Assembly: GCF_019740335.1 (NCBI RefSeq)
Contig: NZ_JAHXZS010000001.1
Coordinates: forward strand, 62,001 to 126,000
Direction: 5' to 3'
Source: Alteraquisediminimonas sediminicola
GTDB lineage: Bacteria > Pseudomonadota > Alphaproteobacteria > Sphingomonadales > Sphingomonadaceae
DNA length: 64,000 bases
Both the position numbers and the translations under genes were made by a program. The notes under the pieces are model-generated. The model did no database searches and had not been told where the DNA came from. It saw nothing but the letters and a program-made list of their open reading frames with translations. Numbering within the stretch: the stretch's first letter is position 1; every line of letters begins with the position of its first letter. Below are positions 21,123 to 31,006 of the stretch, piece by piece.

Positions 21123-22130
21123 ATGACGAAAGTTGCCATTAACGGTTTCGGCCGCATCGGACGCCTCGTGGCGCGCGCCATTCTGGAACGTCCGGACTGC
21201 GGTCTGGAACTCGTTGCGATCAACGATCTGGCCGATGCCAAGTCGAACGCCCTGTTGTTCAAGCGCGACAGCGTCCACGGTCCGTTCCCTGGCACGGTCG
21301 AAGCCGATGGCAATGACATCATCGTCAATGGCAAGCGCATCAAGGTGACTGCCGAGCGCGATCCGGCCAATCTGCCGCATGCCGCCAATGGCATCGACAT
21401 CGCGCTCGAATGCACCGGCTTCTTCTGCGATGCGGAAAGCGCTGGCAAGCATCTGACCGCAGGTGCCAAGCGCGTCCTGATTTCGGCCCCGGCCAAGGGC
21501 GTTGACCTCACCGTCGTATTCGGCGTGAACAACGACAAGCTGACCGCCGATCACAAGATCGTGTCGAACGCATCGTGCACGACCAACTGCCTCGCGCCGG
21601 TCGCCAAGGTGCTGCATGAAGCCATCGGCATCGAACGCGGCCTGATGACCACGATTCACGCCTATACCAACGATCAGAAGATCCTCGATCAGATCCACAG
21701 CGATATGCGTCGTGCGCGTGCCGCTGGCATGTCGATGATCCCGACGACCACTGGCGCGGCCCGTGCCGTGGCGGAAGTGCTGCCAGAACTGAAGGGCAAG
21801 CTCGATGGTTCGGCCATTCGCGTGCCGACCCCGAATGTGTCGCTGGTTGACCTGACCTTCACGCCTGCGCGCGATACGTCGGTGGAAGAAGTGAACGCCC
21901 TGTTGAAGGCGGCGTCGGAAAATGGCCCGCTCAAGGGCATTCTCGGCTATTCGGACGAACCTTTGGTGTCGATCGATTACAACCACTGCCCGAACAGTTC
22001 GACCGTCGACAGCCTCGAAACCACCGTGCTTGAAGGCAAGCTCGTGCGCGTTGTGAGCTGGTATGACAATGAATGGGGCTTCTCCAACCGGATGGTCGAT
22101 ACCGCCGGTGCGATTGCCAAGCTGATCTGA
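21123..22130 (+). CDS. gap: Glyceraldehyde-3-phosphate dehydrogenase, type I
   Basis: A 335-residue dehydrogenase. The Rossmann motif INGFGRIGR is at 7-15. An acidic residue after the second strand (INDLAD, around 34-38) suggests NAD rather than NADP preference. The catalytic Cys152 lies in SNASCTTNC, and the C-terminal [12 protein letters not shown] motif is complete. It begins 20 bases after tkt with AAGGGAG as ribosome site. A terminator-like hairpin follows before pgk. Confidence 0.98.
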   Translation: MTKVAINGFGRIGRLVARAILERPDCGLELVAINDLADAKSNALLFKRDSVHGPFPGTVEADGNDIIVNGKRIKVTAERDPANLPHAANGIDIALECTGFFCDAESAGKHLTAGAKRVLISAPAKGVDLTVVFGVNNDKLTADHKIVSNASCTTNCLAPVAKVLHEAIGIERGLMTTIHAYTNDQKILDQIHSDMRRARAAGMSMIPTTTGAARAVAEVLPELKGKLDGSAIRVPTPNVSLVDLTFTPARDTSVEEVNALLKAASENGPLKGILGYSDEPLVSIDYNHCPNSSTVDSLETTVLEGKLVRVVSWYDNEWGFSNRMVDTAGAIAKLI

Positions 22131-22144
22131 ACCAAGATGAATAG

Positions 22145-22177
22145 CCCCGGCGGGATGCTCCCGTCGGGGTTCTTCTT
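22145..22177 (+). terminator. Terminator or attenuator between gap and pgk
   Basis: An 11-bp stem with one G-T pair (CCCCGGCGGGA / TCCCGTCGGGG) and a TGC loop is followed by TTCTTCTT. It lies inside the apparent tkt-gap-pgk-fba operon, so it may be leaky or set a gap-to-pgk ratio. Confidence 0.75.
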
Positions 22178-22206
22178 ATGAAACAGTCTTAACTTCAAAG
22201 GGTGAT

Positions 22207-23403
22207 ATGAGCAGCTTCAAAACCTTGGATGATATGGGCGATCTGACCGGCAAGCGCGTGTTGGTACGGGAAGATCTGAACGTGCCGATGCAGGACGGAA
22301 AAATCAGCGATGATACCCGTTTGCGTGCGACTGTTCAGACAATTTCTGAACTGTCGGACCGTGGGGCCAAGGTGTTGGTGCTGGCGCATTTCGGTCGTCC
22401 CAAGGGTGAACGCCGCGATGATATGTCGCTTGCTCCGATTGCCCCGGCGCTGGCCAAATTGTTGGGTCGCGATGTTGCTTTTATCGCTGATTGCCAAGGT
22501 GGGGATGCGGTGGCTGCGGTTGCGGCATTGCCGAATGGCGCGATTGCGGTGCTGGAAAACACCCGTTTCCATGCGGGCGAAGAAAAGAACGACCCGGCCT
22601 TGTCGGCCGCCATGGCCGCACTTGGCGATCTTTATGTGAATGATGCCTTTTCGGCGGCGCATCGGGCGCATTGCTCGACCGAAGGCCTTGCCCATCTGCT
22701 CCCGGCCTTTGCCGGTCGCGCGATGCAGGCGGAGCTGGAGGCGCTGGAAAAGGCGCTCGGCAAGCCGGAACATCCGGTTGCTGCCGTTGTCGGCGGTGCG
22801 AAAGTGTCGACCAAATTGGATGTCCTCAAGCATCTTGTCGCCCGCGTCGATCATCTGATCATTGGCGGCGGCATGGCCAATACCTTCCTTGCCGCACGTG
22901 GCGTCGATGTGGGTAAATCCTTGTGCGAACATGATCTGAAAGATGTGGCGGATGCCATATTGGATGCCGCAGATAAGGCCGGTTGCACGGTCCATCTGCC
23001 TTATGATGTGGTGGTGGCCAAGGAATTCGCCGCCAACCCGCCGACGCGCACGATCAACGTTCATGAAGTGGCGGCGGACGAGATGATCCTCGACGTTGGC
23101 CCTGCGGCGGTGGAAGCGCTCGGCGATGTGCTCAAGACCTGCAAGACCTTGGTCTGGAACGGGCCGATGGGCGCATTTGAAATTCCGCCGTTCGACTTTG
23201 CCACCGTGGCCTTGGCGAGAACGGCGGCTGCGCTGACGGCGGAAGGCTCGCTGATTTCGGTGGCCGGTGGCGGTGATACCGTTGCGGCCCTCAACCATGC
23301 GGGCGCGGCGGCTGATTTCACCTTTGTTTCAACCGCTGGCGGCGCGTTCCTTGAATGGATGGAAGGGCGCGAATTGCCCGGCGTTGCCGCGCTGACGGCC
23401 TAA
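22207..23403 (+). CDS. pgk: Phosphoglycerate kinase
   Basis: A 398-residue glycolytic kinase with the usual two Rossmann-like domains. The N-terminal substrate-binding motif is [23 protein letters not shown], another basic patch, follows near residue 60. The C-terminal nucleotide loop GGGDTVAAL is near 357-365, and SNAGGA-type ending is replaced by [13 protein letters not shown], the usual form. GGGTGATATG gives the ribosome site. It is separated from gap by a hairpin terminator and from fba by another hairpin. Confidence 0.97.
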   Translation: MSSFKTLDDMGDLTGKRVLVREDLNVPMQDGKISDDTRLRATVQTISELSDRGAKVLVLAHFGRPKGERRDDMSLAPIAPALAKLLGRDVAFIADCQGGDAVAAVAALPNGAIAVLENTRFHAGEEKNDPALSAAMAALGDLYVNDAFSAAHRAHCSTEGLAHLLPAFAGRAMQAELEALEKALGKPEHPVAAVVGGAKVSTKLDVLKHLVARVDHLIIGGGMANTFLAARGVDVGKSLCEHDLKDVADAILDAADKAGCTVHLPYDVVVAKEFAANPPTRTINVHEVAADEMILDVGPAAVEALGDVLKTCKTLVWNGPMGAFEIPPFDFATVALARTAAALTAEGSLISVAGGGDTVAALNHAGAAADFTFVSTAGGAFLEWMEGRELPGVAALTA

Positions 23404-23433
23404 TAATAATATAATAACAACGACATGCGACCA

Positions 23434-23455
23434 GCCGTCGCGGGGGCGCGACGGC
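23434..23455. repeat. Hairpin between pgk and fba
   Basis: A perfect 9-bp stem, GCCGTCGCG / CGCGACGGC, with a GGGG loop, 30 bases after the pgk stop and just before the fba ribosome site. No T-run follows, which fits an mRNA-processing or stability element. Confidence 0.6.
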
Positions 23456-23473
23456 ATTAATCAGGAGCCAAAT

Positions 23474-24382
23474 ATGAGCCAGATCGTCAAGAATATTCTC
23501 GCTGCCTATGAATCGGACAATGCCGGGACCAAGGCCAATCTTTATCGCATCCTGATGCAGGGCCGTTTGGGCGGCACCGGCAAGCTGATCATCCTGCCGG
23601 TCGATCAGGGCTTCGAACATGGCCCGGCACGCAGCTTTGCGATCAACGAACCGGCCTATGACCCGCATTATCACTATCAGCTCGCGATTGATGCGGGCCT
23701 GTCGGCTTATGCCGCGCCTTTGGGCATGCTCGAAGCGGGCGCAGATACTTTTGCGGGCCAGATCCCGACGATCCTCAAGGTCAACAGCTCGAACAGCTGG
23801 GCCACCGGCGTCAATCAGGCCGTGACCGGTTCGGTCGACGATGCGTTGCGCCTTGGTTGCGCGGCCATCGGCTTCACCATCTATCCGGGTGCGGACGATG
23901 TGTTCGACATGATGGAAGAATTCCGCGAACTGGCTGCCGAAGCCAAGTCGGTCGGCCTCGCTACCGTGTTGTGGTCCTATCCGCGTGGTGGCGATCTGTC
24001 GAAGGCGGGTGAACTCGCACTCGACGTCGGCGCTTATGCCGCACATATGGCCGCATTGCTGGGCGCGCACATCATCAAGGTGAAGCTGCCGAGCGACCAT
24101 ATCGAGCAGAAGGACGCGCAAAAGGCCTATGAAGGTCTCGATACCTCGACTCAGGCCAAGCGCGTCTCGCACGTCGTGAAGTCCTGCTTCAACGGTCGTC
24201 GTCTGGTCGTCTTCTCGGGCGGTGCCGCCAAGGGTGCGGACGCTGTCTATCAGGACGCACGCGACATTCGCGATGGCGGCGGCAATGGCTCGATCATCGG
24301 TCGCAACACCTTCCAGCGTCCGCGCGGCGACGCGCTGGCGATGCTCGACAAGCTGGTCAACATCTACACCGGCAAGGAATAA
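23474..24382 (+). CDS. fba: Class I fructose-bisphosphate aldolase, DhnA type
   Basis: A 302-residue aldolase of the archaeal/DhnA class I family, which uses a Schiff-base lysine rather than zinc. PVDQGFEHGPA near residue 43 is the family hallmark, GFTIYPGAD lies near 132, and HIIKVKLPSDH near 198 carries the likely Schiff-base Lys. VVFSGGAAKG and IIGRNTFQRP near the C-terminus form the phosphate-binding loops. It differs from the zinc class II enzyme many alphaproteobacteria carry beside pgk. AGGAGCC is the ribosome site. A T-rich terminator follows. Confidence 0.93.
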   Translation: MSQIVKNILAAYESDNAGTKANLYRILMQGRLGGTGKLIILPVDQGFEHGPARSFAINEPAYDPHYHYQLAIDAGLSAYAAPLGMLEAGADTFAGQIPTILKVNSSNSWATGVNQAVTGSVDDALRLGCAAIGFTIYPGADDVFDMMEEFRELAAEAKSVGLATVLWSYPRGGDLSKAGELALDVGAYAAHMAALLGAHIIKVKLPSDHIEQKDAQKAYEGLDTSTQAKRVSHVVKSCFNGRRLVVFSGGAAKGADAVYQDARDIRDGGGNGSIIGRNTFQRPRGDALAMLDKLVNIYTGKE

Positions 24383-24416
24383 AATTTCTCTTCACATTTG
24401 TGAAGCAAAATTGAAG

Positions 24417-24446
24417 AGGGGTGGGGCTTTTGTCCTGCCCCTTTTT
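24417..24446 (+). terminator. Rho-independent terminator after fba
   Basis: The GGGGC/GCCCC stem with flanking GGGG is followed by five Ts, closing the tkt-gap-pgk-fba unit. Confidence 0.75.
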
Positions 24447-24484
24447 GTTGCATCTTCCCCGCGATTCCACTGGGAGAGTGCAAC

Positions 24485-25027
24485 ATGACGACGGCGATTG
24501 AAAATATTCCATTGAAGACGATTGCGGGCGCAGATAGCTCGCTTGGCGATTATGCCGGCAAGGTCCGGCTGGTGGTCAATGTGGCCTCCAAATGCGGCCT
24601 GACCTCGCAATATGAGGGGTTGGAAGCGCTGTATCGCGACTATCAGGACAAAGGCTTGGTCGTGTTGGGTTTCCCGGCCAATGATTTCGGCGCGCAGGAA
24701 CCGGGCAGCAATGACGAGATTGCAGATTTTTGCCGCACCAATTTCTCCATCGATTTTCCGATGTTCGCGAAAATCCCGGTGACGGGCGAGGGCAAGCACC
24801 CGCTCTATGCCGCGCTGACCAGCGCACAGCCCAAGGCGACAGGCGATGGCGATGCGTTCCGTGGCATGTTGAAAGGCCATAATATCGAGCCGACGCAAGA
24901 GCCTGAAGTCTTGTGGAATTTCGAAAAATTCCTGATCGGGCGCGATGGCGCGGTGATTGGCCGCTTCGTCCCTGGCACGGCCCCGAATGATCCGGCACTG
25001 GTTGCAGCAATCGAGGGCGCGCTCTAA
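24485..25027 (+). CDS. Glutathione peroxidase family protein, cytosolic
   Basis: A 180-residue thiol peroxidase without signal peptide. The peroxidatic Cys37 lies in VNVASKCGLTSQYEGLE. GFPANDFGAQEPG is the next conserved loop, with the Gln of the active site. WNFEKFLIGRDG near 137-148 completes the catalytic triad. It reduces peroxides at the expense of thioredoxin or glutathione. This is the second family member in the window; the other is membrane-anchored (14583-15179). The ribosome site GGGAGAG lies ahead of the ATG. Confidence 0.93.
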   Translation: MTTAIENIPLKTIAGADSSLGDYAGKVRLVVNVASKCGLTSQYEGLEALYRDYQDKGLVVLGFPANDFGAQEPGSNDEIADFCRTNFSIDFPMFAKIPVTGEGKHPLYAALTSAQPKATGDGDAFRGMLKGHNIEPTQEPEVLWNFEKFLIGRDGAVIGRFVPGTAPNDPALVAAIEGAL

Positions 25028-25087
25028 GCACCCAATTCATTTTCCTCCCTCTGGCTTGATCCAGCGAATATCGCTAGAGGGAGGGGC

Positions 25088-25777
25088 ATGAATGACGATT
25101 TTGACCCCGCCGACCTTTCGCTCGACCCCGGTTTTGCCGACCGTTTTGATCGCGATCGTCGCCCGAAGTGCCAATTATACCTGATTTCGCCTGAAAAGGT
25201 GGACGGGGACTTTCCCGACCGTCTGCGCGCGGCGCTATCGGCAGGGCCGGTCGCGGCGTTCCAGTTCCGGGTCAAGGATATGGATCAGCACACCGCCACC
25301 GCACTTGCCGAGCCATTGCAGGCGATTTGCGCTGAATTCGATGTTGCCTTCATCGTCAATGACAGCATCAGCCTTGCCAAGCGCCTCGGCGCGGATGGTG
25401 TGCATCTGGGGCAGGGCGATGGCGATCCGAAAGAAGCGCGCGAGGTCTTGGGGCCGGATGCGCAGATCGGCGTAACCTGCCATGACAGCCGCCATCTTGC
25501 GATGGAAGCGGGCGAAGCGGGCGCTGATTATGTCGCGTTCGGGGCATTTTATCCGACCACGACCAAGGAAACGACTCATCAGGCCGAACCCTCCCTCCTG
25601 AGTTGGTGGACGACCCTGTTTGGTCTCCCTTGCGTTGCGATTGGCGGCATCACGCCCGATAATGCACGGCCTTTGATCGAGGCGGGCGCAGACTTTATCG
25701 CGGTAAGCGGCGCAGTCTGGAATGACCCTCAAGGCCCGGCGGCGGCGATCAGGCGCTTTACGGATGTGCTCGCATAG
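25088..25777 (+). CDS. thiE: Thiamine-phosphate synthase
   Basis: A 229-residue TIM-barrel enzyme joining the pyrimidine diphosphate and thiazole phosphate to give thiamine phosphate. Core motifs include AFQFRVKD (strand 2), [24 protein letters not shown] (substrate diphosphate and Mg site), and [22 protein letters not shown] near the end is the phosphate-binding loop. About 28 acidic residues precede the first barrel strand (CQLYLISP), an N-terminal extension over the usual roughly 210 aa. It is not near other thi genes here. Confidence 0.92.
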   Translation: MNDDFDPADLSLDPGFADRFDRDRRPKCQLYLISPEKVDGDFPDRLRAALSAGPVAAFQFRVKDMDQHTATALAEPLQAICAEFDVAFIVNDSISLAKRLGADGVHLGQGDGDPKEAREVLGPDAQIGVTCHDSRHLAMEAGEAGADYVAFGAFYPTTTKETTHQAEPSLLSWWTTLFGLPCVAIGGITPDNARPLIEAGADFIAVSGAVWNDPQGPAAAIRRFTDVLA

Positions 25778-25832
25778 GCTAAGGGCCGCGCCAGCTTACG
25801 CTCTTTCCCATTTCAGACTGTCAGGTGATCCC

Positions 25833-26396
25833 ATGAAAATCAGCGGTGTCGACATTCGTCCCGGCAACATCATTGAATATGAAAAGGGCCTGTGGCGCGC
25901 GGTGAAAATCCAGCACACGCAGCCCGGCAAGGGTGGCGCCTATATGCAGGTCGAAATGAAGAACCTGATCGATGGCCGCAAGACCAACGTCCGCTTCCGT
26001 TCGGCGGAAACGGTCGAGCGCGTGCGTCTCGACACCAAGGACTTCCAGTTCCTGTTCGCAGAAGGCGACCAGCTGACGTTCATGGACAAGGAAACCTATG
26101 AACAGGTGTCCTTGGCCCGCGATCTGCTCGGCGAAGCGGCGGCGTTCTTGCAGGACGGCATGGACGTGGTGATGGAACTTTGGGAAGAACGCCCAATCAG
26201 CGTCCAATTGCCGGATCAGATCGAAGCCACCATCGTCGAAGCCGACGCCGTGGTGAAGGGCCAGACGGCCTCTTCCAGCTATAAGCCTGCGATCCTCGAC
26301 AATGGCGTGCGCATCATGGTCCCGCCGCATATCGGCGCGGGCACCCGCGTGGTCGTTGACGTGTATGAACAGACCTATGTCAAGCGCGCCGACTAA
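25833..26396 (+). CDS. efp: Translation elongation factor P
   Basis: A 187-residue EF-P, which frees ribosomes stalled on proline runs. The N-terminal KOW domain carries the modification loop TQPGKGGAY with Lys33 at the tip. Two OB domains follow. The C-terminal signature is [23 protein letters not shown] start at the ATG at 25833 ([12 protein letters not shown]), where family proteins begin; the frame stays open upstream through the end of thiE. Lys33 suggests EpmA-type lysylation, but no modification gene is in this window. Confidence 0.96.
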   Translation: MKISGVDIRPGNIIEYEKGLWRAVKIQHTQPGKGGAYMQVEMKNLIDGRKTNVRFRSAETVERVRLDTKDFQFLFAEGDQLTFMDKETYEQVSLARDLLGEAAAFLQDGMDVVMELWEERPISVQLPDQIEATIVEADAVVKGQTASSSYKPAILDNGVRIMVPPHIGAGTRVVVDVYEQTYVKRAD

Positions 26397-26520
26397 GCAT
26401 TGATCGCATGGTGGCGGCCCTGATGCAGGCGCCGCCGTTATGGCGATATGTCTTGCGTTGTTGATTGGCGCGGGCAGGCGACACATATAATGGCCCGATG
26501 TGGCTGATAAGGATTACCCA

Positions 26521-27333
26521 ATGGCTGCCCATTCCGGATTGCTCACCATCATGGACCGCGCCGCGCGCAAGGCCGGGGCGAAGCTGCGCCGCGACTTTAA
26601 CGAGGTGCAGCAATTACAGGTCAGCCGCAAAGGTCCGGCTGATTTCGTGACCAAGGCCGATGAAGCCGCCGAACGCACCTTGTTCGAAGAATTGAGCAAG
26701 GCGCGCCCCGATTGGGGTTTCCTGATGGAAGAGGGTGGCGAAATCGCGGGCGACCCGAACAAGCCGCGCTTCATCGTCGATCCGCTCGATGGTACCAGCA
26801 ATTTCTTGCACGGCCTGCCGCATTTCTCGATCTCGATTGCGGTCGAAGAGCCGCAGACGAACGGCAAGCGCGAAATCACCACCGGCCTTGTCTATCAGCC
26901 GCTGACCGATGAAAGCTTCTGGGCCGAAAAGGGTCGGGGCGCATGGTTGCACGATAAGCGCCTGCGCGTGTCGGCGCGGCGCGATATGTCGGAAGCGTTG
27001 ATCGCGACCGGCATTCCGTTCCTTGGCCATGGCGATTTTGCCGAATGGAGCCGCATTTTTGGCGCGGTTGCGCCGGAAGTTGCTGGCATTCGCCGTTTTG
27101 GCGCGGCGTCGCTCGATCTCGCTTGGGTCGCGGCGGGGCGCTTTGACGGTTTTTGGGAGAGCAATCTCAAAGATTGGGATGTGGCCGCTGGGATGCTGCT
27201 CGTGCGCGAGGCGGGCGGATTCGTTACTGACTTCCGTGGTGGCGACAAATGCCTTGAGCGCAGTGAATTTTTGGCCGCCAATGATGCGCTGCATAGCCGG
27301 TTGCACAAATTGGTCGCGCAGAGCCTTCGGTAA
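26521..27333 (+). CDS. suhB: Inositol monophosphatase family protein SuhB
   Basis: A 270-residue Mg-dependent, Li-sensitive phosphatase-fold protein. Metal ligands are in FLMEEGGE (Glu) and FIVDPLDGTSNFLHG (two Asp and the loop threonine-like residue). The C-terminal metal site is NLKDWDVAAGMLLVREAGG. SuhB proteins hydrolyse inositol monophosphate and in E. coli also join the ribosomal RNA antitermination complex. The start at 26521 has AAGGA six bases ahead; a GTG at 26500 would add seven residues. It is followed by a strong hairpin. Confidence 0.93.
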   Translation: MAAHSGLLTIMDRAARKAGAKLRRDFNEVQQLQVSRKGPADFVTKADEAAERTLFEELSKARPDWGFLMEEGGEIAGDPNKPRFIVDPLDGTSNFLHGLPHFSISIAVEEPQTNGKREITTGLVYQPLTDESFWAEKGRGAWLHDKRLRVSARRDMSEALIATGIPFLGHGDFAEWSRIFGAVAPEVAGIRRFGAASLDLAWVAAGRFDGFWESNLKDWDVAAGMLLVREAGGFVTDFRGGDKCLERSEFLAANDALHSRLHKLVAQSLR

Positions 27334-27345
27334 TTTCATCAAATC

Positions 27346-27383
27346 GGGTCGGCTTGGGGGGATAAATGCCCCTTGGCCGACCG
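27346..27383 (+). terminator. Hairpin after suhB, possible terminator
   Basis: GGTCGGC-TTGGGG pairs with CCCCTTG-GCCGACC around a short loop just after the suhB stop. No T-run follows, so Rho-independence is uncertain. Confidence 0.55.
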
Positions 27384-27590
27384 TTGAAAACGGCAGCTTA
27401 GCGAGGCTTGGCGCATATGGCGCGGGCTTGCTGCCAAAAGGCGAACAAAATCATCCATTTTTGGCGCAATTGTGCCGATGATGCGCTGCAAAATAGGTGA
27501 CAGCTAAAATGCATGCCTATATGCTTGCAGCCTGAGCAAGACGCTCCTAAAAGCCCGCCAATCATTATCGCAGCAATCAGGATTCTTCCC

Positions 27591-27965
27591 TTGGTCGATC
27601 TATCTGAATATCTGCCGATCCTGCTATTCCTCGGCGTAGCGTTGGTCTTGTCGAGCCTGTTCGTGTTTGGCCCGATGGCGCTCAATCACGTGACCGGCGC
27701 ATATAAGCCGAACGCGGACAAGCTGGCGGAATATGAATGCGGTTTTCCTGCATTCGAGGATGCGCGCGCGCAGTTCGATGTCCGTTTTTACCTCGTGGCG
27801 ATCCTGTTCATCATCTTCGACCTTGAGGCGGCCTTTCTTTATCCTTGGGCGGTTTCGCTGGACAAGATCGGTTGGACCGGCTGGTTCGCGATGATGGGTT
27901 TCCTGGTCGAGCTTGTGATCGGCTTTGCTTATGCATGGAAGAAGGGAGCTCTCGAATGGGAGTAG
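27591..27965 (+). CDS. nuoA: NADH-quinone oxidoreductase subunit A
   Basis: A 124-residue complex I membrane subunit with three hydrophobic helices. The conserved [19 protein letters not shown] loop follows the first helix. I use the TTG at 27591 as start ([11 protein letters not shown]), with AGGA eight bases ahead. This matches family N-termini, and the open frame upstream to 27513 has no support. First gene of the nuo operon. Its end overlaps the nuoB start by about 10 bases. Confidence 0.92.
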   Translation: MVDLSEYLPILLFLGVALVLSSLFVFGPMALNHVTGAYKPNADKLAEYECGFPAFEDARAQFDVRFYLVAILFIIFDLEAAFLYPWAVSLDKIGWTGWFAMMGFLVELVIGFAYAWKKGALEWE

Positions 27966-28489
27966 ATCTGGCACCGGTTCCGGGGACAGCGCCCGATCCG
28001 TCATTCTTCAACGACATCAATGCCGAGCTGGATAACAAGGGCTTCCTTGTTACCAGCACGGAAGATTTGTTCCAATGGGCGCGCACCGGCTCTTTGTGGT
28101 GGATGACCTTCGGCCTTGCCTGCTGCGCGGTCGAGATGATCCATGTGAACATGCCGCGTTACGATCTCGAACGCTTTGGCGTGGCGCCGCGCGCCAGTCC
28201 GCGTCAGTCGGACGTGATGATCGTCGCAGGCACCCTGTGCAACAAAATGGCCCCGGCCTTGCGTCGCGTCTATGATCAGATGTCGGAACCGAAATACGTC
28301 ATCTCGATGGGTAGCTGCGCCAATGGCGGCGGCTATTATCATTACAGCTATTCGGTGGTGCGTGGTTGCGACCGGATCGTGCCGGTGGATATTTATGTCC
28401 CCGGTTGCCCGCCCACGGCAGAGGCGCTGTTATATGGCGTGATGCAATTGCAGCGGAAAATCCGCCGCGTCGGCACGTTTGAGCGTTGA
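27956..28489 (+). CDS. nuoB: NADH-quinone oxidoreductase subunit B
   Basis: A 177-residue peripheral-arm subunit that holds the terminal [4Fe-4S] cluster N2, next to the quinone site. The ligands are the adjacent Cys56-Cys57 in GLACCAVEM, the Cys of MGSCANGGG, and the Cys of [12 protein letters not shown]. The start ATG at 27956 overlaps the nuoA stop and has AAGGGAG upstream. The N-terminal extension before WARTGSLWW is about 40 residues, usual for alphaproteobacteria. Confidence 0.96.
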   Translation: MGVDLAPVPGTAPDPSFFNDINAELDNKGFLVTSTEDLFQWARTGSLWWMTFGLACCAVEMIHVNMPRYDLERFGVAPRASPRQSDVMIVAGTLCNKMAPALRRVYDQMSEPKYVISMGSCANGGGYYHYSYSVVRGCDRIVPVDIYVPGCPPTAEALLYGVMQLQRKIRRVGTFER

Positions 28490-28491
28490 TC

Positions 28492-29127
28492 ATGATCCAG
28501 CATCCAGCCCCCAAATTCGCGAGCAATGAAGGCATTATCGATGCGGCCCGCGCCGCCATCGGTCCGGCCTTGATCGATGCGGTCGAAGCCCATGGCGAAA
28601 TCGCCCTGCATGTCGAGCGCACCGGCCTTGTCGATGCGCTCATCGCCTTGCGCGACAAGCTCGAATATCAGCAGTTGATGGAAATCGCCGGTGTGGACTG
28701 GCCCGATCGCGATCCGCGGTTCGAGGTTGTCTATTGCCTGTTGTCGGTGACGAAGAATCATCGCCTCCGCGTCCATGTCGCTGCCAATGACGATCAGCCG
28801 GTCCCAAGTGTGACGGACATCTGGCCGGTGGCCGGTTGGCTGGAACGCGAAGTGTTCGACATGTATGGCGTATTGTTCGAAGGCAATCCGGACCTGCGTC
28901 GCATTCTTACGGATTATGGCTTTACCGGCCATCCGCAGCGCAAGGATTTCCCGCTGACGGGCTATGTCGAACTGCGCTATTCGGAAGAAGAAAAGCGCGT
29001 GAAATATGAGCCGGTTAAGCTGGCGCAGGATTTCCGTTCGTTTGATTTCATGAGTCCATGGGAAGGGGCGGATTATATCCTGCCCGGCGATGAAAAGGCC
29101 GATGCCAAGGGGGATGCTGCGAAATGA
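28492..29127 (+). CDS. nuoC: NADH-quinone oxidoreductase subunit C
   Basis: A 211-residue complex I peripheral subunit (30-kDa homologue). The conserved core is the [20 protein letters not shown]-like region, here [20 protein letters not shown], followed by [18 protein letters not shown]. It is separate from nuoD, as in mitochondria and alphaproteobacteria. The ATG at 28492 lies three bases after the nuoB stop. The stop overlaps the nuoD start (ATGA). Confidence 0.95.
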   Translation: MIQHPAPKFASNEGIIDAARAAIGPALIDAVEAHGEIALHVERTGLVDALIALRDKLEYQQLMEIAGVDWPDRDPRFEVVYCLLSVTKNHRLRVHVAANDDQPVPSVTDIWPVAGWLEREVFDMYGVLFEGNPDLRRILTDYGFTGHPQRKDFPLTGYVELRYSEEEKRVKYEPVKLAQDFRSFDFMSPWEGADYILPGDEKADAKGDAAK

Positions 29128-30338
29128 GCCAGCTGATCGCGGAAGCCTCGCCCACCACGGGTGATGAGGTCATCCAGAACTACACTATCAATTTCGGTCC
29201 GCAGCATCCTGCGGCGCATGGCGTGTTGCGCCTTGTGCTCGAACTGGACGGCGAAATCGTTGAACGCGCCGATCCGCATGTCGGTCTGCTGCATCGCGGT
29301 ACCGAAAAGCTGATTGAATATAAGACCTATTTGCAGGCCTTGCCCTATTTCGACCGGCTCGATTATTGCTCGCCCTTGGGGATGGAGCATAGCTATGTGC
29401 TGGCGATTGAAAAGCTGCTGAACATCGAAGTGCCGCTGCGGGGCCAATATCTGCGCGTGTTGTTCGCGGAACTGACCCGCATCTGCAACCACATGCTGAA
29501 CCTCGGTTCGCATGTGATGGATGTGGGCGCGATGACGCCGAACCTGTGGCTGTTCGAAATTCGTGAGGATTGCCTCAATTTCTTCGAACGCGCCTCGGGC
29601 GCGCGCATGCATTCGGCGTGGTTCCGTCCGGGCGGCGTGCATCAGGATGTCCCGGCGAAACTGCTGGCCGATCTTGATGAGTGGCTCGATACCCGTTTGC
29701 CGGAATTGTTCGAAGATGCGATCAGCCTTGTCGCCGACAACCGCATTTTCAAGCAACGCAATGTCGATATTGCGACCGTGAGCAAGGAAGACGCGCTGAA
29801 ATGGGGCTTTTCCGGCCCGATGATCCGTGGTTCCGGCATTCCTTGGGATATTCGTCGTTCGCAGCCTTATGATGTTTATGACCGGATGGAATTCGATATT
29901 CCGGTCGGCACCCGTGGCGATTGCTATGATCGTTTCATGGTCCGCGTTGAAGAGGTGCGCCAATCGGCTCGTATCATGAAGCAGTGCCTGCGCGAGATGC
30001 CGGAAGGTCCGGTGTCATCGAATGACCGCAAGGTCGTGCCGCCCAAGCGCGGCGAGATGAAACAGTCGATGGAAGCCCTGATCCATCACTTCAAGCTCTA
30101 CACCGAAGGTTTCCACGTGCCGGAAGGCAGCGTCTATGTCGCGACGGAAAGCCCGAAGGGGGAGTTTGGCGTGTATCTGGTCTCGGATGGGTCCAACAAG
30201 CCCTATCGTTGCAAGATCAGGCCGACGGCTTTCAGCCATCTTCAGGCGATGGATTTCATGGCCAAGGGCCATATGTTGGCCGATATAACCGCCATTTTGG
30301 GCGGGATGGATATCGTGTTCGGGGAGTGTGACCGCTAA
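29124..30338 (+). CDS. nuoD: NADH-quinone oxidoreductase subunit D
   Basis: A 404-residue 49-kDa-type subunit related to the NiFe-hydrogenase large subunit; it forms the quinone pocket with NuoB. The early motif [14 protein letters not shown] includes the His thought to bind the quinone headgroup. [13 protein letters not shown] and [19 protein letters not shown] are further family blocks. The C-terminus ends in [14 protein letters not shown], as in close homologues. Length is standard. It overlaps both neighbours by 1-4 bases, which suggests coupled translation. Confidence 0.97.
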   Translation: MSQLIAEASPTTGDEVIQNYTINFGPQHPAAHGVLRLVLELDGEIVERADPHVGLLHRGTEKLIEYKTYLQALPYFDRLDYCSPLGMEHSYVLAIEKLLNIEVPLRGQYLRVLFAELTRICNHMLNLGSHVMDVGAMTPNLWLFEIREDCLNFFERASGARMHSAWFRPGGVHQDVPAKLLADLDEWLDTRLPELFEDAISLVADNRIFKQRNVDIATVSKEDALKWGFSGPMIRGSGIPWDIRRSQPYDVYDRMEFDIPVGTRGDCYDRFMVRVEEVRQSARIMKQCLREMPEGPVSSNDRKVVPPKRGEMKQSMEALIHHFKLYTEGFHVPEGSVYVATESPKGEFGVYLVSDGSNKPYRCKIRPTAFSHLQAMDFMAKGHMLADITAILGGMDIVFGECDR

Positions 30339-31006
30339 TGGCCGATGCACCGCAGCTTCCGGCTGAAGCCGAAGTCCGCGCTCGTTGGGGCAATTTTGCC
30401 TGGACGAAGGAAAATGCCAAACAGGCGGCGACGATCATCGCGCGCTATCCGGAAGGTCGCCAGCAATCGGCGACCATGCCGTTGCTCGATCTCGCCCAGC
30501 GTCAGGTCGGCGCGGAAACCAACACGCAGGGCTGGTTGCCGGTCCCGGTGATGGAATATATCGCCGATCAACTCGGCCTGGCCTATATGCGGGTCTATGA
30601 GGTCGCGACCTTCTACACCATGTATAATTTGGCACCGGTTGGTCGTTTCCATGTGCAGGTCTGTGGCACGACGCCGTGCATGTTGCGCGGTTCGGACGAT
30701 GTGTTGGCGGCCTGCAAGAACCGGGGCCTGTCCAAGGGGCATACCACGCCGGACGGCCTGTTCACGCTTACCGAGGTCGAATGTCTGGGCGCGTGCACCA
30801 ATGCGCCGATGGTCCAGATCAACGACGATAATTTCGAAGACCTGACCTATGACACCATGTCGGCGCTGCTGGAGGCCTTGGCCGAGGGCAAGCCGGTGAA
30901 AATCGGTCCGCAGATCGACCGTCAGACGAGCTGCCCGGAAGGCGGCCCGACGGCGCTTCAGGCGATGGCGACCGAAAACCACGATTATCGGGGGGAATGG
31001 AAGTGA
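30338..31006 (+). CDS. nuoE: NADH-quinone oxidoreductase subunit E
   Basis: A 222-residue subunit holding the [2Fe-2S] cluster N1a in a thioredoxin-like fold. Cluster ligands are in [11 protein letters not shown] (two Cys) and [11 protein letters not shown] (two Cys). A C-terminal tail of about 50 residues after the fold ([19 protein letters not shown]) is usual in alphaproteobacteria. It overlaps the nuoD stop by one base (TAATG). Confidence 0.95.
   Translation: MADAPQLPAEAEVRARWGNFAWTKENAKQAATIIARYPEGRQQSATMPLLDLAQRQVGAETNTQGWLPVPVMEYIADQLGLAYMRVYEVATFYTMYNLAPVGRFHVQVCGTTPCMLRGSDDVLAACKNRGLSKGHTTPDGLFTLTEVECLGACTNAPMVQINDDNFEDLTYDTMSALLEALAEGKPVKIGPQIDRQTSCPEGGPTALQAMATENHDYRGEWK

Noticed and set aside
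27384-27590. A promoter for the nuo operon
   Set aside because: Several weak TTGnnn/TAnnnT pairs exist but none had a convincing spacing and -10, so none is listed as a feature.
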